Part shown: positions 4,379 through 5,137 of the stretch, piece after piece
How the letters are laid out: every line of letters starts with the position of its first letter
How positions within the stretch are numbered: position 1 is the first letter of the stretch
Assembly (NCBI GenBank): GCA_900550345.1
Contig: URRX01000096.1
Location: 1-5,137 of the forward strand
From: an uncultured Anaerococcus sp.
GTDB taxonomy: Bacteria; Bacillota; Clostridia; Tissierellales; Peptoniphilaceae
DNA: 5,137 bases
Reading direction: 5' to 3'
The notes under the pieces: generated by a model
What the model was told of the DNA's origin: nothing
Database searches by the model: none
Seen by the model: the letters and a program-made list of their open reading frames with translations, nothing else
Program-made: the position numbers and the translations under genes

Positions 4379-5137
4379 ATGAAAAGAGAATATAGTTATG
4401 GATCAATTATTTTAATTGAGATAATTTTAGGAATTGTAACAATAGGACTATTTTTTGCTTTTGGTAAGGATAATAGTGATAGTATTTTATATAGTATAAT
4501 AAGTTCATTAATTACTTGGTTTGGGTCATTTTTGATTGCATCAGGTCTAATTAATAATAGAAAAGGTAGCGTTGGAGATTATTTTAATCAAATTCACAGA
4601 TTAGATAAAAAAGCTATAATTGTAAATTTGATTATTATGGCTTTGACAATTTTAATTACAACCTTTCTTGGTGGTGGAGCATCATTTTTTGCCTTAAAAG
4701 ATGATCCAAAAAGTTTTATGTCAATGGGTATAGTTGGATCTATACTAACACTTTTACTTGCGATTTTTACAACTTATTCAAATCATGTTGTTTCTGATCC
4801 AAGAAATAAAGACCAATCAATAACAGATGCCTTTAAAAGTGTGTTTGCAGTTGGTAAAAAATTATTTGGTAAAACAATATTAACTTATTTATTATTTATA
4901 GTTTTGCCTTTGATAGTTTTTGTGGGTATCTCTTTGTTAATTGCATATACTTCAAAATCTTTTGAAACTATTATTGGTATGACCTTCGCAGGTATGTTTA
5001 TTTTTGGAATATATTTTGTAGTAATTTCTCCAATTATTGCAGCAAGATTTGCTGATAATTATTTAGATCTAACTGGAGATATAGAAAATCCAATTAAAGA
5101 AAATGAAAATAATGAATTTACTATAAGTAGAAATGTA
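4379..5137 (+). CDS. Multi-pass membrane protein of unknown function (3' end outside window)
   Basis: The frame opens with ATG at 4379-4381, has AAGGGG (4368-4373) 5 nt upstream, and stays open to the right edge, giving 253 residues without a stop. Six hydrophobic segments are apparent: about 8-28, 37-57, 79-102, 115-133, 166-190 and 196-222. These are separated by charged loops (NNRKGSVGDYFNQIHRLDKK at 59-78; SNHVVSDPRNKDQSITDAF at 134-152). After the last helix comes a hydrophilic tail (DNYLDLTGDIENPIKENENNEF) that looks like the start of a cytoplasmic or linker C-terminus, so little or a further soluble domain may be missing. There is no signal peptide apart from the first helix and no catalytic motif I recognise. 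The layout resembles the uncharacterised DUF-type integral membrane proteins common in Firmicutes. It is divergent from the acetyltransferase gene, with a possible shared operator at 4284-4334. Confidence 0.85.
   Translation, partial: MKREYSYGSIILIEIILGIVTIGLFFAFGKDNSDSILYSIISSLITWFGSFLIASGLINNRKGSVGDYFNQIHRLDKKAIIVNLIIMALTILITTFLGGGASFFALKDDPKSFMSMGIVGSILTLLLAIFTTYSNHVVSDPRNKDQSITDAFKSVFAVGKKLFGKTILTYLLFIVLPLIVFVGISLLIAYTSKSFETIIGMTFAGMFIFGIYFVVISPIIAARFADNYLDLTGDIENPIKENENNEFTISRNV

Overview
The window is a very AT-rich bacterial sequence with strong purine Shine-Dalgarno sites (AAAGGAG, AGGTG, AGAGGTG), heavy A/T-ending codon use and gene types that suggest a low-GC Gram-positive anaerobe (Firmicutes; a Clostridia/Tissierellia-type anaerobic coccus such as Peptoniphilus or Anaerococcus is my guess, not proven). 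No marker gene such as rRNA is present to fix the taxon.

Region 1 (1-227) is the C-terminal 74 codons of a gene that starts outside the window. It is a charged, coiled-coil-like protein I cannot name, and it ends in a good intrinsic terminator. Region 2 (228-942, about 715 bp) has no credible gene. It is unusually rich in DNA secondary structure: a nested G-run/C-run hairpin (322-396), a terminator-like hairpin (431-459), a long bulged hairpin (503-586), a GCAA-capped hairpin (607-624), a perfect 18-bp-arm palindrome (686-730) and a G/C-rich hairpin that reads as the glsA terminator on the minus strand (813-839). Short G and C runs contrast with the AT-rich background. My inference is that this is non-coding machinery of a plasmid or integrated element (origin, transfer origin or recombination/partition site), possibly belonging to the truncated gene at the left edge.

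Region 3 (943-3684) is ordinary metabolism. A serine-dependent glutaminase gene (minus strand; the start should be the ATG at 1872) faces away from a two-gene plus-strand operon across an 88-bp intergenic region. The operon encodes a small HD-domain metal-dependent phosphohydrolase and a 12-TM-type major facilitator transporter. Their ORFs overlap by ATGA, so they are probably translationally coupled, but the substrates are unknown.

Region 4 (about 3683-3989) is a non-coding, MITE-like repeat of about 297 bp. It has imperfect 39-bp terminal inverted repeats, and each end contains a small hairpin. It sits exactly between the transporter stop codon and the convergent acetyltransferase gene. Its right end supplies a plus-strand terminator and its left end a minus-strand terminator.

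Region 5 (3990-5137) has a 91-residue short GNAT-type acetyltransferase (minus strand) and, divergent from it, a multi-pass membrane protein of unknown function that is still open at the right edge. The 113-bp region between them contains an 11-bp inverted repeat enclosing an exact 10-bp direct repeat, which could be a shared operator. I saw no complete defence system, CRISPR array, RNA gene or transposase gene. The parts most worth a second look are the structured non-coding block at 228-942 and the MITE-like element at 3686-3982.
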